Source of the DNA: Chlorobiaceae bacterium
GTDB taxonomy: Bacteria > Bacteroidota > Ignavibacteria > Ignavibacteriales > Ignavibacteriaceae
Assembly (NCBI GenBank): GCA_013824085.1
Contig: PNNF01000013.1
Span: forward strand, 1 to 64,000
Reading direction: 5' to 3'
DNA: 64,000 nucleotides
The notes under the pieces are model-generated. The model did no database searches. It was not told where the DNA came from and was given only the letters and a program-made list of their open reading frames with translations. Shown piece after piece: positions 35,808-44,900 of the stretch (positions are counted from its first letter, which is position 1; every line of letters begins with the position of its first letter). The translations under genes and the position numbers were made by a program.

Positions 35808-36647
35808 TCAACTTAGAATATCTTTTCGATTGAATATTATTAAAGTAGCTGAAAAAAAAACTACAATATGTCCGATTAAAATTCCCCACGACTTAAATAC
35901 TAAATAGTAATCAACGGGCTGTTCGAAAAAATATCTCCAGACTTGCATATAATTTGTGAACAAATATGGTTTTAGCATTTTAAAAAACTCAACTTGAGTT
36001 AATGCAGAAATAATTGTGAAGATAATGATGACCGCCATAGTTGATATTATTGGTCCAATTGAGTTTTCAACGAGTGAAGAAAATAAAAATGCAAGTGATG
36101 CAACTAATGACATTGCAAGTGCACCGCTTCCATAAGCAAGAGCAAAACGCCACAAAATGTCATCTTGCGCAAAAACATAAATTGTACTTTGAACTACAAT
36201 CAATTCGCCAGTGCCAAAAATTATTATACCAATCCCGAGACTAGTAAACACAAGCCATAACACGAGTAAGTTAGAATAAATAATTCCTGCAATAAATTTT
36301 GCAGTAACCAATTTTGTTCTTGAAACCGGACGAGTGATGAGCATTCTGTAAGTTCCCGCAGATGCTTCGCCAGCAAGTAAATCACCAGCGACAAGTGCAA
36401 TTAAAAATGGAATTTGCACAATCAAACTGATGAGTATCAGATAAGCGATTAAATATCCGTTAAGTAAATTTCCAACAAATACAAAATTCTGTTTTAGGTT
36501 TTCTGTAAGATGACTAAGTGTATGTTGACCTTCAAAAAACATTGCAATGTGAACGATGGGAACTAAAATTCCGATTGCGATAAAACCAATGTATGAACGC
36601 CACTTCTTAAATATTTTGTAAAGCTCAATGTTAATTAGACTTATCAT
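35808..36647 (-). CDS. ABC-2-type transporter permease
   Basis: A 279-residue membrane protein with about six helices; the segment IALVAGDLLAGEASAGTYRMLITRPVSRTKLVTAKF is the ABC-2 permease signature (key residues E-A-S/T-G-T-R-M-L and P-x-S-R). It is the permease partner of the ATPase gene that overlaps it by 17 nt. Such exporters move drugs, polysaccharide, lipids or copper-related substrates; the substrate is not visible. The LolA-like gene follows immediately, so lipid or lipoprotein handling is a possible theme. Confidence 0.8.
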   Translation of the reverse strand: MISLINIELYKIFKKWRSYIGFIAIGILVPIVHIAMFFEGQHTLSHLTENLKQNFVFVGNLLNGYLIAYLILISLIVQIPFLIALVAGDLLAGEASAGTYRMLITRPVSRTKLVTAKFIAGIIYSNLLVLWLVFTSLGIGIIIFGTGELIVVQSTIYVFAQDDILWRFALAYGSGALAMSLVASLAFLFSSLVENSIGPIISTMAVIIIFTIISALTQVEFFKMLKPYLFTNYMQVWRYFFEQPVDYYLVFKSWGILIGHIVVFFSATLIIFNRKDILS

Positions 36648-37560
36648 TTACAGCCTTTTCAGTAATAGTTAGAAAATATTGTTCAAGTGAACGAGTTGGA
36701 ATTATCGCTCCAACTTTTATTTCGTTCTCAACTAAAAATTTATTCACACTTGCTATTTCATTTTTTTCCAGAGTAAAAATAATATTCTGTAAAGAAAAAG
36801 ATTCTGCTTTTGAAATCCACACTGTTGTGGATAAAAGTGTTTTTGCTTTTTCGACATCATCAACTTCAAAATTTACTTTTAAGTTTGAGGCATTCAATAA
36901 CTCGCTTACATTGCCTTCAACTTGAGTTGTGCCTTTATTTATAATGCTCATTCTGTTTGCGACTAACTCAACTTCATATAAATTATGTGAAGAAAGAAAA
37001 ACTGTTTTCTTTTTATCTCTGCTCAAGTAGGTAATTAAATCTCTAATATCCTTCATTCCTTGTGGGTCAAGTCCAGTAGTTGGTTCATCGAGAATAATTA
37101 ATTCAGGATCGTGAAGAAGAGCTTGTGCAATTCCGAGTCTTTGTTTCATTCCGTGTGAAAAAGTTTTTACTTTACTTTTGTATCGTTTATCCAATCCAAC
37201 AAGTTCGAGTATTTCCATTATTTTTTTCTTGTTAATTTCGACGCCAGAAATTTTTCCTAAAATTTCTAAATTCTTATAAGCAGATAAGTAACCATAAAAA
37301 TCGGGTTTCTCCACAATTGCACCAACACGCTGTAAAATATGGTTGCGATCTTGATTCAATGGCTTCCCAAAAATTTGGATTGATCCTTCTGTTGGAGCGA
37401 TTAATGTCAGCAACATTCTGATTGTCGTGCTTTTTCCTGCTCCATTCGGGCCAAGAAATCCAAACACATCACCTTCATAAACATTTAGATTAAGATTGCT
37501 AACAGCAGTTAGATCTTTAAATCTTTTAGTGAGATTATTTATCTCAATTATTTTTTTCAA
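36631..37560 (-). CDS. ABC transporter ATP-binding protein
   Basis: ABC-2 exporter ATPase (309 residues). Walker A GPNGAGKST at 37-45, signature FSHGMKQRLGIAQAL in place of LSGGQ (normal for this subfamily), Walker B LIILDEPTTGLDP and switch His in SSHNLYEVE. The C-terminal domain is the extra domain of CcmA/NodI-type ATPases. It overlaps the permease gene and so is translated with it. Substrate unknown. Confidence 0.9.
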   Translation of the reverse strand: MKKIIEINNLTKRFKDLTAVSNLNLNVYEGDVFGFLGPNGAGKSTTIRMLLTLIAPTEGSIQIFGKPLNQDRNHILQRVGAIVEKPDFYGYLSAYKNLEILGKISGVEINKKKIMEILELVGLDKRYKSKVKTFSHGMKQRLGIAQALLHDPELIILDEPTTGLDPQGMKDIRDLITYLSRDKKKTVFLSSHNLYEVELVANRMSIINKGTTQVEGNVSELLNASNLKVNFEVDDVEKAKTLLSTTVWISKAESFSLQNIIFTLEKNEIASVNKFLVENEIKVGAIIPTRSLEQYFLTITEKAVNDKSN

Positions 37561-37611
37561 CTAATACCTTTGAGACTTAAAACTATAAAAATTTATTTTC
37601 AAACAAATAGC

Positions 37612-38493
37612 TTATGGAAAATCAACTCTGAATCCGATTCCAAATTGATTGACTCTTTCGTTGTAATATTCACTAATCATATTGTTCCCAGAAAAATAAG
37701 AAGTATAAAAAGCTACTCCCTTAGTTTGCCATTCACCAAATTTAATTCCTAATTGAATTTGATTAGTTCCAGTATATTTAGGATAACCGGCGACGTTCAA
37801 GTGATAAGCAAAAAAAATGTTAGTTGGTTTTGAGAGTAATTTTGGTAACAATTTTTCTGAATGAATTTCTAAACCCGTTAAAGCAGAAAATCTTTTGATC
37901 TCTTTCGGACGCACCAACACAGCGTAAGCACCACCTAAATAATATCGAAAGTTAGAATTTAAAAACTCTTGATTGTTCGCAAAAATTAGTTCACCGAAAT
38001 CACGAGTGAAAGGAATTGGTCCACCGGGCTTTCTCCAAGTGCGAGGATGTTCAGTTGCCCACCAATTGCCATCGACAAGATGAGCACTGTTGTGAATGAT
38101 GCGGAATCTAATTTGAAATAAATTATCATTCATTAATTTTGAATAAGCTGCGCTTCCTCCGAAGAATCCATCGATCGCATCTATTTGTAAACGCAGTTGC
38201 TGATAGCCAATCACAGATGCGTAAGCCATGAATTCAACACCGAATGTCAATTTACTTTTATCATCGGGAAAATGGATTGCGAAAAGATCCATCGAATTTC
38301 CGATATCGACTTTTAAATTTGCATTGCCCGGATAGTAAAGAATTCCAAGTTTTGCTTCTTGCATATTTGCACGAAGTGGTAAAAAATTTATTCCATCGGG
38401 AAGAAATTCAAATTTATTTTTTTGAGAAAAAATATTTTCTGAAAAAAGAGAGAGAATCGAAATTATTGCAAAGCTCAAAAATATTTTCTTCAT
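37612..38493 (-). CDS. DUF1207-like outer-membrane protein
   Basis: A 293-residue exported protein (signal LSFAIISILSLFSENIFS). It reads FEFLPDGINFLPLRANMQEAKLGI, then DAIDGFFGGSAAYSKLMNDNL and RFRIIHNSAHLVDG, and closes with GIGFRVDFP. This order resembles DUF1207 proteins, secreted beta-barrel proteins of unknown function with the H-x-S-A/S-H-L motif. The C-terminal Phe-Pro end is typical of barrels. It overlaps the rmuC stop by 4 nt, so the two share an operon, although they seem unrelated in function. Confidence 0.6.
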   Translation of the reverse strand: MKKIFLSFAIISILSLFSENIFSQKNKFEFLPDGINFLPLRANMQEAKLGILYYPGNANLKVDIGNSMDLFAIHFPDDKSKLTFGVEFMAYASVIGYQQLRLQIDAIDGFFGGSAAYSKLMNDNLFQIRFRIIHNSAHLVDGNWWATEHPRTWRKPGGPIPFTRDFGELIFANNQEFLNSNFRYYLGGAYAVLVRPKEIKRFSALTGLEIHSEKLLPKLLSKPTNIFFAYHLNVAGYPKYTGTNQIQLGIKFGEWQTKGVAFYTSYFSGNNMISEYYNERVNQFGIGFRVDFP

Positions 38494-39818
38494 AATTCTT
38501 CCTGATCATTGTCAGGCGTTAGAAGTAATTTATTTTCTGCAGCGGGAAGCTCTTGGACATTCTTCAATTTTCTCTCAATAGCTCTTGAACGCTTTGCCGC
38601 ATCATCAATTGTATTGCTTGCTTCTAAAAGTTTTTTCTGAGTTTTATCAAGTATGTCGCCAAATTTTGTAAATTCTGTTTTTACTTCACCCAATAAATTC
38701 CATACTTCAGAAGATCTTTTTTGAATAGCAAGACTCTTAAAGCCCATTTGCAAGCCGTTTAATATGGCTGTAATTGTTGTTGGACTTGTGATAATAACTT
38801 TGTAATCATTTTGAATTTTTTCAAAAAAGCCGGGTCGCCGCAAAACTTCAGCGTATAAACTTTCTACTGGTAAGAACATTAATGCAACTTCTGTTGTGTT
38901 CGGTGGGTCAAGGTATTTTTCTGCAATACTTTTAGCTTCAGTTTTAATTCTGTTCTCCAATGCTTTGTATGCTTCATCAATCGCTATTTGATTCAATTCT
39001 TCTTGTGCTATCATTAGTCTTTGATAATCTTCAATCGGAAATTTTGCATCAATTGGAATCCAGCAAAAATCACTCTTCAAATCACCTTTGCCCGGAAGTT
39101 TTACTGCAAACTCAACTCTCTCTGAACTTCCTTTTTTAGTTGCGACCTGTTTCCCATATTGATCTGGCGTAAGAATTTGTTCAATTAAATTTTCAAGTTG
39201 AATTTCTCCCCAAGTTCCACGCGACTTTACGTTTGATAATATTTTTTTCAAGTCACCAACTCCGCTAGCGAGACTTTGCATCTCACCAAGACCACGCTGC
39301 ACTTGTTCTAATCGCTCACTGACTAATTTAAATGATTCACCCAATCTCAGCTCTAATGTTGAATGAAGTTTTTCATCTACTGTGGCTCGCATCTCCTCTA
39401 ATTTTTTTTCATTCTTCGATTCGATTGATAATAATCTCTCTTCAACTTTATCTCTTAGTAGATCAAATTTTTTATCGACTGAACCGGTGAGATTATTTAT
39501 TTGTTCCGCGAAGTGTGATAGCTGATCTTTCTGAACTTTTGATACATCAATTATACTTTGTGAAAGATGCGAACTCAATCGAAGCACTGATTTACCAAGC
39601 TCTTCTCTTGTCTCTTGTGAATGTTTATTAAACTCTCCGCGATTCGTTGAAAATTCATCTTTCAATCTTTTTTCAGTTTGATTTAAGCCATCAGAAATAT
39701 TTTTTGAAATTGTTTCTTCAGTTTTAGAGCTTGAGTCACTGCTATTTTTTATTTTGAGAAATAAAAAAATTGAGAGTAAAAGATTTAACAAAACAAAAAT
39801 TAGAACAAAAATCTCCAT
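38490..39818 (-). CDS. rmuC: DNA recombination protein RmuC
   Basis: A 442-residue protein with an N-terminal membrane helix (LIFVLLNLLLSIFLFLKI), a long coiled coil (residues ~30-180) and a C-terminal nuclease-like RmuC domain: GTWGEIQLENLIEQILTPDQYG, WIPIDAKFPIEDYQRL, FLPVESLYAEVLRRPGFFE, ITSPTTITAILNGLQMG. RmuC limits recombination at short inverted repeats. All main domain motifs, including the D-x-K-like DAKFP core, are intact. Confidence 0.92.
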   Translation of the reverse strand: MEIFVLIFVLLNLLLSIFLFLKIKNSSDSSSKTEETISKNISDGLNQTEKRLKDEFSTNRGEFNKHSQETREELGKSVLRLSSHLSQSIIDVSKVQKDQLSHFAEQINNLTGSVDKKFDLLRDKVEERLLSIESKNEKKLEEMRATVDEKLHSTLELRLGESFKLVSERLEQVQRGLGEMQSLASGVGDLKKILSNVKSRGTWGEIQLENLIEQILTPDQYGKQVATKKGSSERVEFAVKLPGKGDLKSDFCWIPIDAKFPIEDYQRLMIAQEELNQIAIDEAYKALENRIKTEAKSIAEKYLDPPNTTEVALMFLPVESLYAEVLRRPGFFEKIQNDYKVIITSPTTITAILNGLQMGFKSLAIQKRSSEVWNLLGEVKTEFTKFGDILDKTQKKLLEASNTIDDAAKRSRAIERKLKNVQELPAAENKLLLTPDNDQEEL

Positions 39819-39956
39819 AAAAGCGTCCGTATTTATTTTTATATTTGTATAGTGCGAATAGAAAACAATTGAGAAATATTTCGCAATCTAACTAAAAAAA
39901 TTAGAGAATGCTTTCTTAAAAGTTTTACATAATCAATTAAAAATTACGGAATAGAA

Positions 39957-41999
39957 TTGAACAAAGAAAAAATAATAGTAACTGCTGCGCTCCCTTATGC
40001 CAACGGCCCAATTCATCTTGGACATCTTGCAGGTGCGTATTTACCCGCTGATATTTATGTTCGTTACAAAAGATTAAACGGAGATGATGTATTATTTGTA
40101 TGTGGTTCAGATGAGCACGGAGTTCCAATTACAATTACTGCAGATAAAGAAAAAGTAAAACCACAAACGATAATAGATAGATTCCATAATATCAATAAAG
40201 ATTCATTTGAAAAATTTGGGATGAGTTTTGATATCTACTCGCGAACTTCTTTACCGATTCATCATGAAACAGCGAAAGAATTTTTTCTTGAATTTCATAA
40301 AAAAGATTTGTTAAAAGAAAAAAAGTCGATGCAATTTTATGATGCTAAAGCAAATATGTTTTTACCCGATAGATATGTTGAAGGAACTTGTCCGAATTGT
40401 GGAAGTGATAATGCAAGAAGTGATGAGTGTGAAAATTGCGGGGCGCTTTATGAATCGAATCAATTAAAAAATCCAAAAAGTAAAATTAGTGGTGAGACGC
40501 CAATACTTAAGGAAACTTCACATTATTATTTTCCGCTCGGTGATTTCCAAAAAAGATTAGAAAATTATATTCAAGAGATGGATGAAAAATACGAATGGAA
40601 AGAGAATGTTCTTCAGTATTGTAGAGGTTGGTTTAAGGAAGGTTTGCAAGACAGAGCAATAACTCGTGACCTCGATTGGGGAGTTTCTGTTCCGCTTGAT
40701 GGAGCAAAAGGAAAAGTGCTTTACGTTTGGTTTGAAGCAGTGTTGGGCTACATCTCTGCTTTAAAAGATTATTCGATAAAAATGGATAAACCAGATTTAT
40801 GGAAAAAATATTGGCAAGATCCTGATACAAAGTATGTCGCATTTATCGGAAAAGATAATGTCGTTTTTCATACAATTGTTTTCCCCGCAATTTTAATGGC
40901 TTGGAACGATGGTAAGAAAGATAAATTTTGTTTGCCTCAAAACGTTCCTGCGAATGAGTTCCTAAATTTTGAAGGAAAAAAATTTTCAAAAAGTCGTGGA
41001 TGGGGAATTGATGTGATCGATTTTGTAACGCAATTTCCAGCGGACTCACTCAGATATTCTTTGACGTGCAATTTGCCAGAGATGCGCGATTCAGATTTTC
41101 AGTGGAAAGAATTTCAAGCGCGACATAACAATGAACTTGCTGATATTCTTGGCAATCTTGTAAACAGAACTTTTACTTTTGCATTCAAAAATTTTGAAGG
41201 AAAAGTTCCTGCGATTTATACATTAAATTCTTTAGACTCACAAATGTTAAAGTTCAGTGAGGACTCAACTCAAAAAGTTGGTGAGCTTATAGAAAAATAT
41301 AAATTCAAAGATAGTCTTCTTGAAATCATGAATTTGGCACGTTCTGCAAATAAATATTTTAATGATTCCGAACCTTGGAAAACTTTTAAGTCAGATAAGG
41401 AACAATGCTCAACCACAATAAATATCTGCCTCCAAACGATCTACACACTTGCGGAATTAATTCAACCATTTCTACCAAACTCATCGCAAAAAATATTTTC
41501 AATGCTAAATGAAAAAGAAACTGTTTGGTCAGATGCGGGAAAAATTAATTTAACTGAAGGAAAAGAATTAAATAAACCTCAAATTCTTTTTCAGAAAATT
41601 GAAGATGAGACAATTGAAAGAATGGTAAAAATGTTGGGACATGTTGAAACGGATGAGAAGAAAGAAGAGAAGCAATTAATTTCGATAGAAGATTTTCAAA
41701 AAGTTGAGATAAAAACTGCTTTGATAATTGAAGCAGAAAAAATTCCGAAGTCTGAAAGATTATTAAAACTTAAAGTTGATCTTGGAGATCATAAGCGTCA
41801 GATAATTGCTGGAATTGCAAAACATTATCAACCCGATGATCTGATAAATAAGAAAGTACTTATTGTAGCGAATCTAAAGCCCGCAAAGCTCATGGGGATG
41901 GAATCGGAAGGTATGGTGCTTGCTGTTGAAAATCAAAATGGAAAGCTATCAGTAATTGAGATTGACCCTGAAATAAATTTGGGAGTTAGAGCAAAATAG
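39957..41999 (+). CDS. metG: methionyl-tRNA synthetase with C-terminal tRNA-binding domain
   Basis: Class I aminoacyl-tRNA synthetase for methionine, 680 residues. HLGH is at 20-23 (HIGH box), KFSKS in EGKKFSKSRGWG (KMSKS box), and zinc-type knuckles CPNCGSDNARSDECENCG are in the CP region. The last ~110 residues are an EMAP/OB-fold tRNA-binding domain (FQKVEIKTALIIEAEKIP, LKPAKLMGMESEGMVLA). The start is TTG at 39957, directly before NKEKIIVTAALPYANGP. It is divergent from rmuC. Confidence 0.95.
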   Translation: MNKEKIIVTAALPYANGPIHLGHLAGAYLPADIYVRYKRLNGDDVLFVCGSDEHGVPITITADKEKVKPQTIIDRFHNINKDSFEKFGMSFDIYSRTSLPIHHETAKEFFLEFHKKDLLKEKKSMQFYDAKANMFLPDRYVEGTCPNCGSDNARSDECENCGALYESNQLKNPKSKISGETPILKETSHYYFPLGDFQKRLENYIQEMDEKYEWKENVLQYCRGWFKEGLQDRAITRDLDWGVSVPLDGAKGKVLYVWFEAVLGYISALKDYSIKMDKPDLWKKYWQDPDTKYVAFIGKDNVVFHTIVFPAILMAWNDGKKDKFCLPQNVPANEFLNFEGKKFSKSRGWGIDVIDFVTQFPADSLRYSLTCNLPEMRDSDFQWKEFQARHNNELADILGNLVNRTFTFAFKNFEGKVPAIYTLNSLDSQMLKFSEDSTQKVGELIEKYKFKDSLLEIMNLARSANKYFNDSEPWKTFKSDKEQCSTTINICLQTIYTLAELIQPFLPNSSQKIFSMLNEKETVWSDAGKINLTEGKELNKPQILFQKIEDETIERMVKMLGHVETDEKKEEKQLISIEDFQKVEIKTALIIEAEKIPKSERLLKLKVDLGDHKRQIIAGIAKHYQPDDLINKKVLIVANLKPAKLMGMESEGMVLAVENQNGKLSVIEIDPEINLGVRAK

Positions 42000-42130
42000 A
42001 TTTTTTTAAGGGCGTAACTAAATACAATATCTCAATTTTTCACTCTCTTTTACCTTGTATTGTTGGCGCCAATTCAGTTAAATTAACACGATAATTTTTA
42101 ATCAATAAAACTATAATGGAGTTCGTAAAA

Positions 42131-44113
42131 ATGCTAATGCGATATTCTTTGTTTATTCTAGTTGCGTTTACTTTTATTTTTTCTGCCTGTGCTCCTAAAC
42201 ATGCTGACTTTGTTGTCGCTAAAATTGGAGATGAAAAAATTACAATGAATGATTTCGAAACTGCTTACCTTAGAACTGCAGGTGGAGTTGATAGGGCTTT
42301 GCAAGACAGTATTGAGCAATACAAAAATTTCTTACATCTTTATGTTAATTATAGAATGAAGCTAAAAGATGCTATCGAAAAAGGTTTCGATAACAAAAAA
42401 GAATTGCAAGAGGAACTGATCAATTATAAAAATAAAATAGGTAGAACTTATCTTCTTGAAAAAGAAATTTATCTGCCCGGAATGCAGAAACTTTATGACC
42501 AAAGAAAGTATGAATTACGAGTAAGTCATATTATGATTCGTCCTGATTCTTTAGGCGAAGAACCTGCAAGATTAAGAGCTGAAGGTTTATTGAAAAGAAT
42601 TAAAGCTGGCGAAAGTTTTGAAGAAATTGCAAAACAATATTCTGATGATACTTTTTCAAAACCTGATGGTGGCGATATCTATTGGATTACTGCGGGAATA
42701 ATTGTTCCAGTATTTGAAAATGCAGCTTACTCAACACCAATAAATACAGTGCATCCCGAAGTTGTAAAAACTCCTTACGGGTTTCATCTGATTAAGGTTA
42801 CTGATAGAAGAAATAGAATTACTGAAATTAAAGCAGCGCATATCTTAGTTGATTTTGTTGATGTTAACGCTCAGCCAGATACTGCAGGCGCATTCGCTAC
42901 TATGGATACAATTGTTGCAAAGTTGAAAGCAGGAGAAGATTTCGCTGAACTTGCAAAACAATATTCTGATGATACATATTCAAAACCAAATGGTGGAGAT
43001 CTTGGATTTTTCTCACGACGAATGATGGTTAAAGAATTTGATGAAGCAGCATTTAACTTAAAAAATGTCGGTGATGTTTCCGCTGTTACTCAAACTATGT
43101 TTGGATTGCATTTAATAAAATTATTGGAAGTAAAACCATTCCCAACTTTTGATGAAGAAAGAGAAAATCTAAGAAAATTATTTCAACAAACAAGATATGA
43201 CGAAGCATTAATAAATTATGTTGCTAAGTTGAAAAATGAATTTGGGTTTGAAGTGAATAAAGAATTCTTTAATACTTATTCCAATCTCGATTCTGCCATG
43301 GCGAATGAAACTTATTTCAAATCTGAAACACACAAGAAATTTGGTTCAATGCCTGTCTTTACAATTGATAACAAGAGCGTAATTTTCGATACAGTTGCAG
43401 CACGAATTTCTGCTGACCTAAGTTTAGCTCACGGCGATCTCAACTTAGAATTTGTTTCAAATGCGTTAAATAAAATCAAACAAGATTTTGCAATTGAAAC
43501 CAAAGTTGCTGTTATGGAGAAGAGCTTTCCAGAATTTGCAGCGCTGATGGAAGAATATAGAAATGGAATTTACATTTTCAAATTACAAGAAGATGAAGTT
43601 TGGGGAAAAGTTGTTGTTGATAGTTTAACCCTTTACAATTATTGGAGCGAAAGAAAAAATAATTATGGATGGGAAGATAGAGTTGGTATTCAAGAAATAT
43701 ATTCAACGAGCGACTCACTCATAAAAGTATATCACGCAATGGTAGTTGCTGGTGAATCATTTGATTCAGTTGCAGTAAGATATTCTGAAAGATCTGAATA
43801 TAAATTTCAAGGTGGAAGATATCCATTGATCCCAAAAAATTCTTCAGAACTTCATATGCTTGCTTGGGATGCACCAAAAATTGGATACTTATCGGAACCA
43901 ATTCAAAATGATGGCGGTTGGGTATTTATTAAAGTTCTTGAAAAAGATCCTGCTCGACTAAAAACTTTTGAAGAAGCACGTGCTGAAGTTTCCGGTGCTT
44001 ATCAAGAAGAGTTAACCAAGCGACTTGAAGAAGAATATATTACTCGTTTAGTTAATCGATTTAAGCCAGAATTTTTTTACGATAAATTAGAAAAAGCATT
44101 TAGAAGTGAATAA
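42131..44113 (+). CDS. multi-parvulin PpiC-type peptidyl-prolyl isomerase, lipoprotein
   Basis: A 660-residue protein anchored by a lipobox (FIFSAC). It has two good parvulin domains (SHIMIRP with YSDDTFSKPDGGDIYW, then AAHILVDF with YSDDTYSKPNGGDLGFFS) and a weak third (RYSERSEYKFQGGRYPLIPKN). It is a periplasmic folding helper of the SurA/PrsA type. I start at the ATG at 42131, because GGAG nine bases before it sits inside the earlier possible ATG at 42116. The 8-nt overlap with the next gene gives a three-gene chaperone operon. Confidence 0.88.
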   Translation: MLMRYSLFILVAFTFIFSACAPKHADFVVAKIGDEKITMNDFETAYLRTAGGVDRALQDSIEQYKNFLHLYVNYRMKLKDAIEKGFDNKKELQEELINYKNKIGRTYLLEKEIYLPGMQKLYDQRKYELRVSHIMIRPDSLGEEPARLRAEGLLKRIKAGESFEEIAKQYSDDTFSKPDGGDIYWITAGIIVPVFENAAYSTPINTVHPEVVKTPYGFHLIKVTDRRNRITEIKAAHILVDFVDVNAQPDTAGAFATMDTIVAKLKAGEDFAELAKQYSDDTYSKPNGGDLGFFSRRMMVKEFDEAAFNLKNVGDVSAVTQTMFGLHLIKLLEVKPFPTFDEERENLRKLFQQTRYDEALINYVAKLKNEFGFEVNKEFFNTYSNLDSAMANETYFKSETHKKFGSMPVFTIDNKSVIFDTVAARISADLSLAHGDLNLEFVSNALNKIKQDFAIETKVAVMEKSFPEFAALMEEYRNGIYIFKLQEDEVWGKVVVDSLTLYNYWSERKNNYGWEDRVGIQEIYSTSDSLIKVYHAMVVAGESFDSVAVRYSERSEYKFQGGRYPLIPKNSSELHMLAWDAPKIGYLSEPIQNDGGWVFIKVLEKDPARLKTFEEARAEVSGAYQEELTKRLEEEYITRLVNRFKPEFFYDKLEKAFRSE

Positions 44114-44900
44114 TCATTTAATCTATTTTATTTTTATAACAGCCGCTCTTTTGAGCGGCTGTAAAAAAGAAGAGATAAAAAAAGATTACGTCGCAAGAGT
44201 TAATGACTCGTATTTGATGAAAGATGATTTGATTAACGGTAATGATTCTTTGATGAGATATGACCAAGTAAAAAAATGGATTGATAATGAATTGCTCTAT
44301 CAGCAAGCTTTGAATGATGGAGTAATTAAAGATGATGAGTTTGTTAAGATACTTGATAAAACAAAGCGTGAGTTAGCAATTTCTTTTTGGATAAAAAATT
44401 ATTTAGAAGAGAATCAAATCTCACCTTCAAATGAAGAACTAAATTTATTTTATGAATCAAACTTAAATACTTTCAAATTATTGCATCCTGCTTTCATCAT
44501 CAACAATGTAATTTTTAATAATGAAAATAGAGCAATAGCATTTCGCAACACAGTAATGGAAAGTAATTGGAATAGATCATTGAACTCATTTATTAATGAC
44601 ACAACATTAATTAGTCAATATGGTTCAAATCTTGTTTACAAATATGAATTAGGTTCAGGAAAAATTTTAAGAATTGTTGAGAGCTTGCAACCCGGAGAAA
44701 TTAGTCTTGTGATTAATCTTGAGAATGGTAATTTCTCAGTGATTAATTTAATTCAAAAATATCAAGAGAATGAGATTCCAAAATTTGAAGAAGTGACATC
44801 GTTAGTCGAGAGAAGAATGAAGGCAGACGCAATGAATAAAATTTTGAAAACAAAGTTAGAAGAATTATATACAAATAACGAAATAGAGATTAAAAAATGA
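44106..44900 (+). CDS. SurA-N-like lipoprotein
   Basis: A 264-residue lipoprotein (signal ending LLSGC). It resembles the N-terminal chaperone and linker part of SurA/PpiD-type foldases: VNDSYLMKDDLINGNDS, a helix KWIDNELLYQQALNDGVIKD, and a C-terminal FEEVTSLVERRMKADAMNKIL. The central parvulin domain is degenerate with no catalytic signature, so it is more a chaperone than an isomerase. GTG start. It overlaps both neighbours (8 nt upstream, 4 nt downstream). Confidence 0.75.
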   Translation: MNNHLIYFIFITAALLSGCKKEEIKKDYVARVNDSYLMKDDLINGNDSLMRYDQVKKWIDNELLYQQALNDGVIKDDEFVKILDKTKRELAISFWIKNYLEENQISPSNEELNLFYESNLNTFKLLHPAFIINNVIFNNENRAIAFRNTVMESNWNRSLNSFINDTTLISQYGSNLVYKYELGSGKILRIVESLQPGEISLVINLENGNFSVINLIQKYQENEIPKFEEVTSLVERRMKADAMNKILKTKLEELYTNNEIEIKK

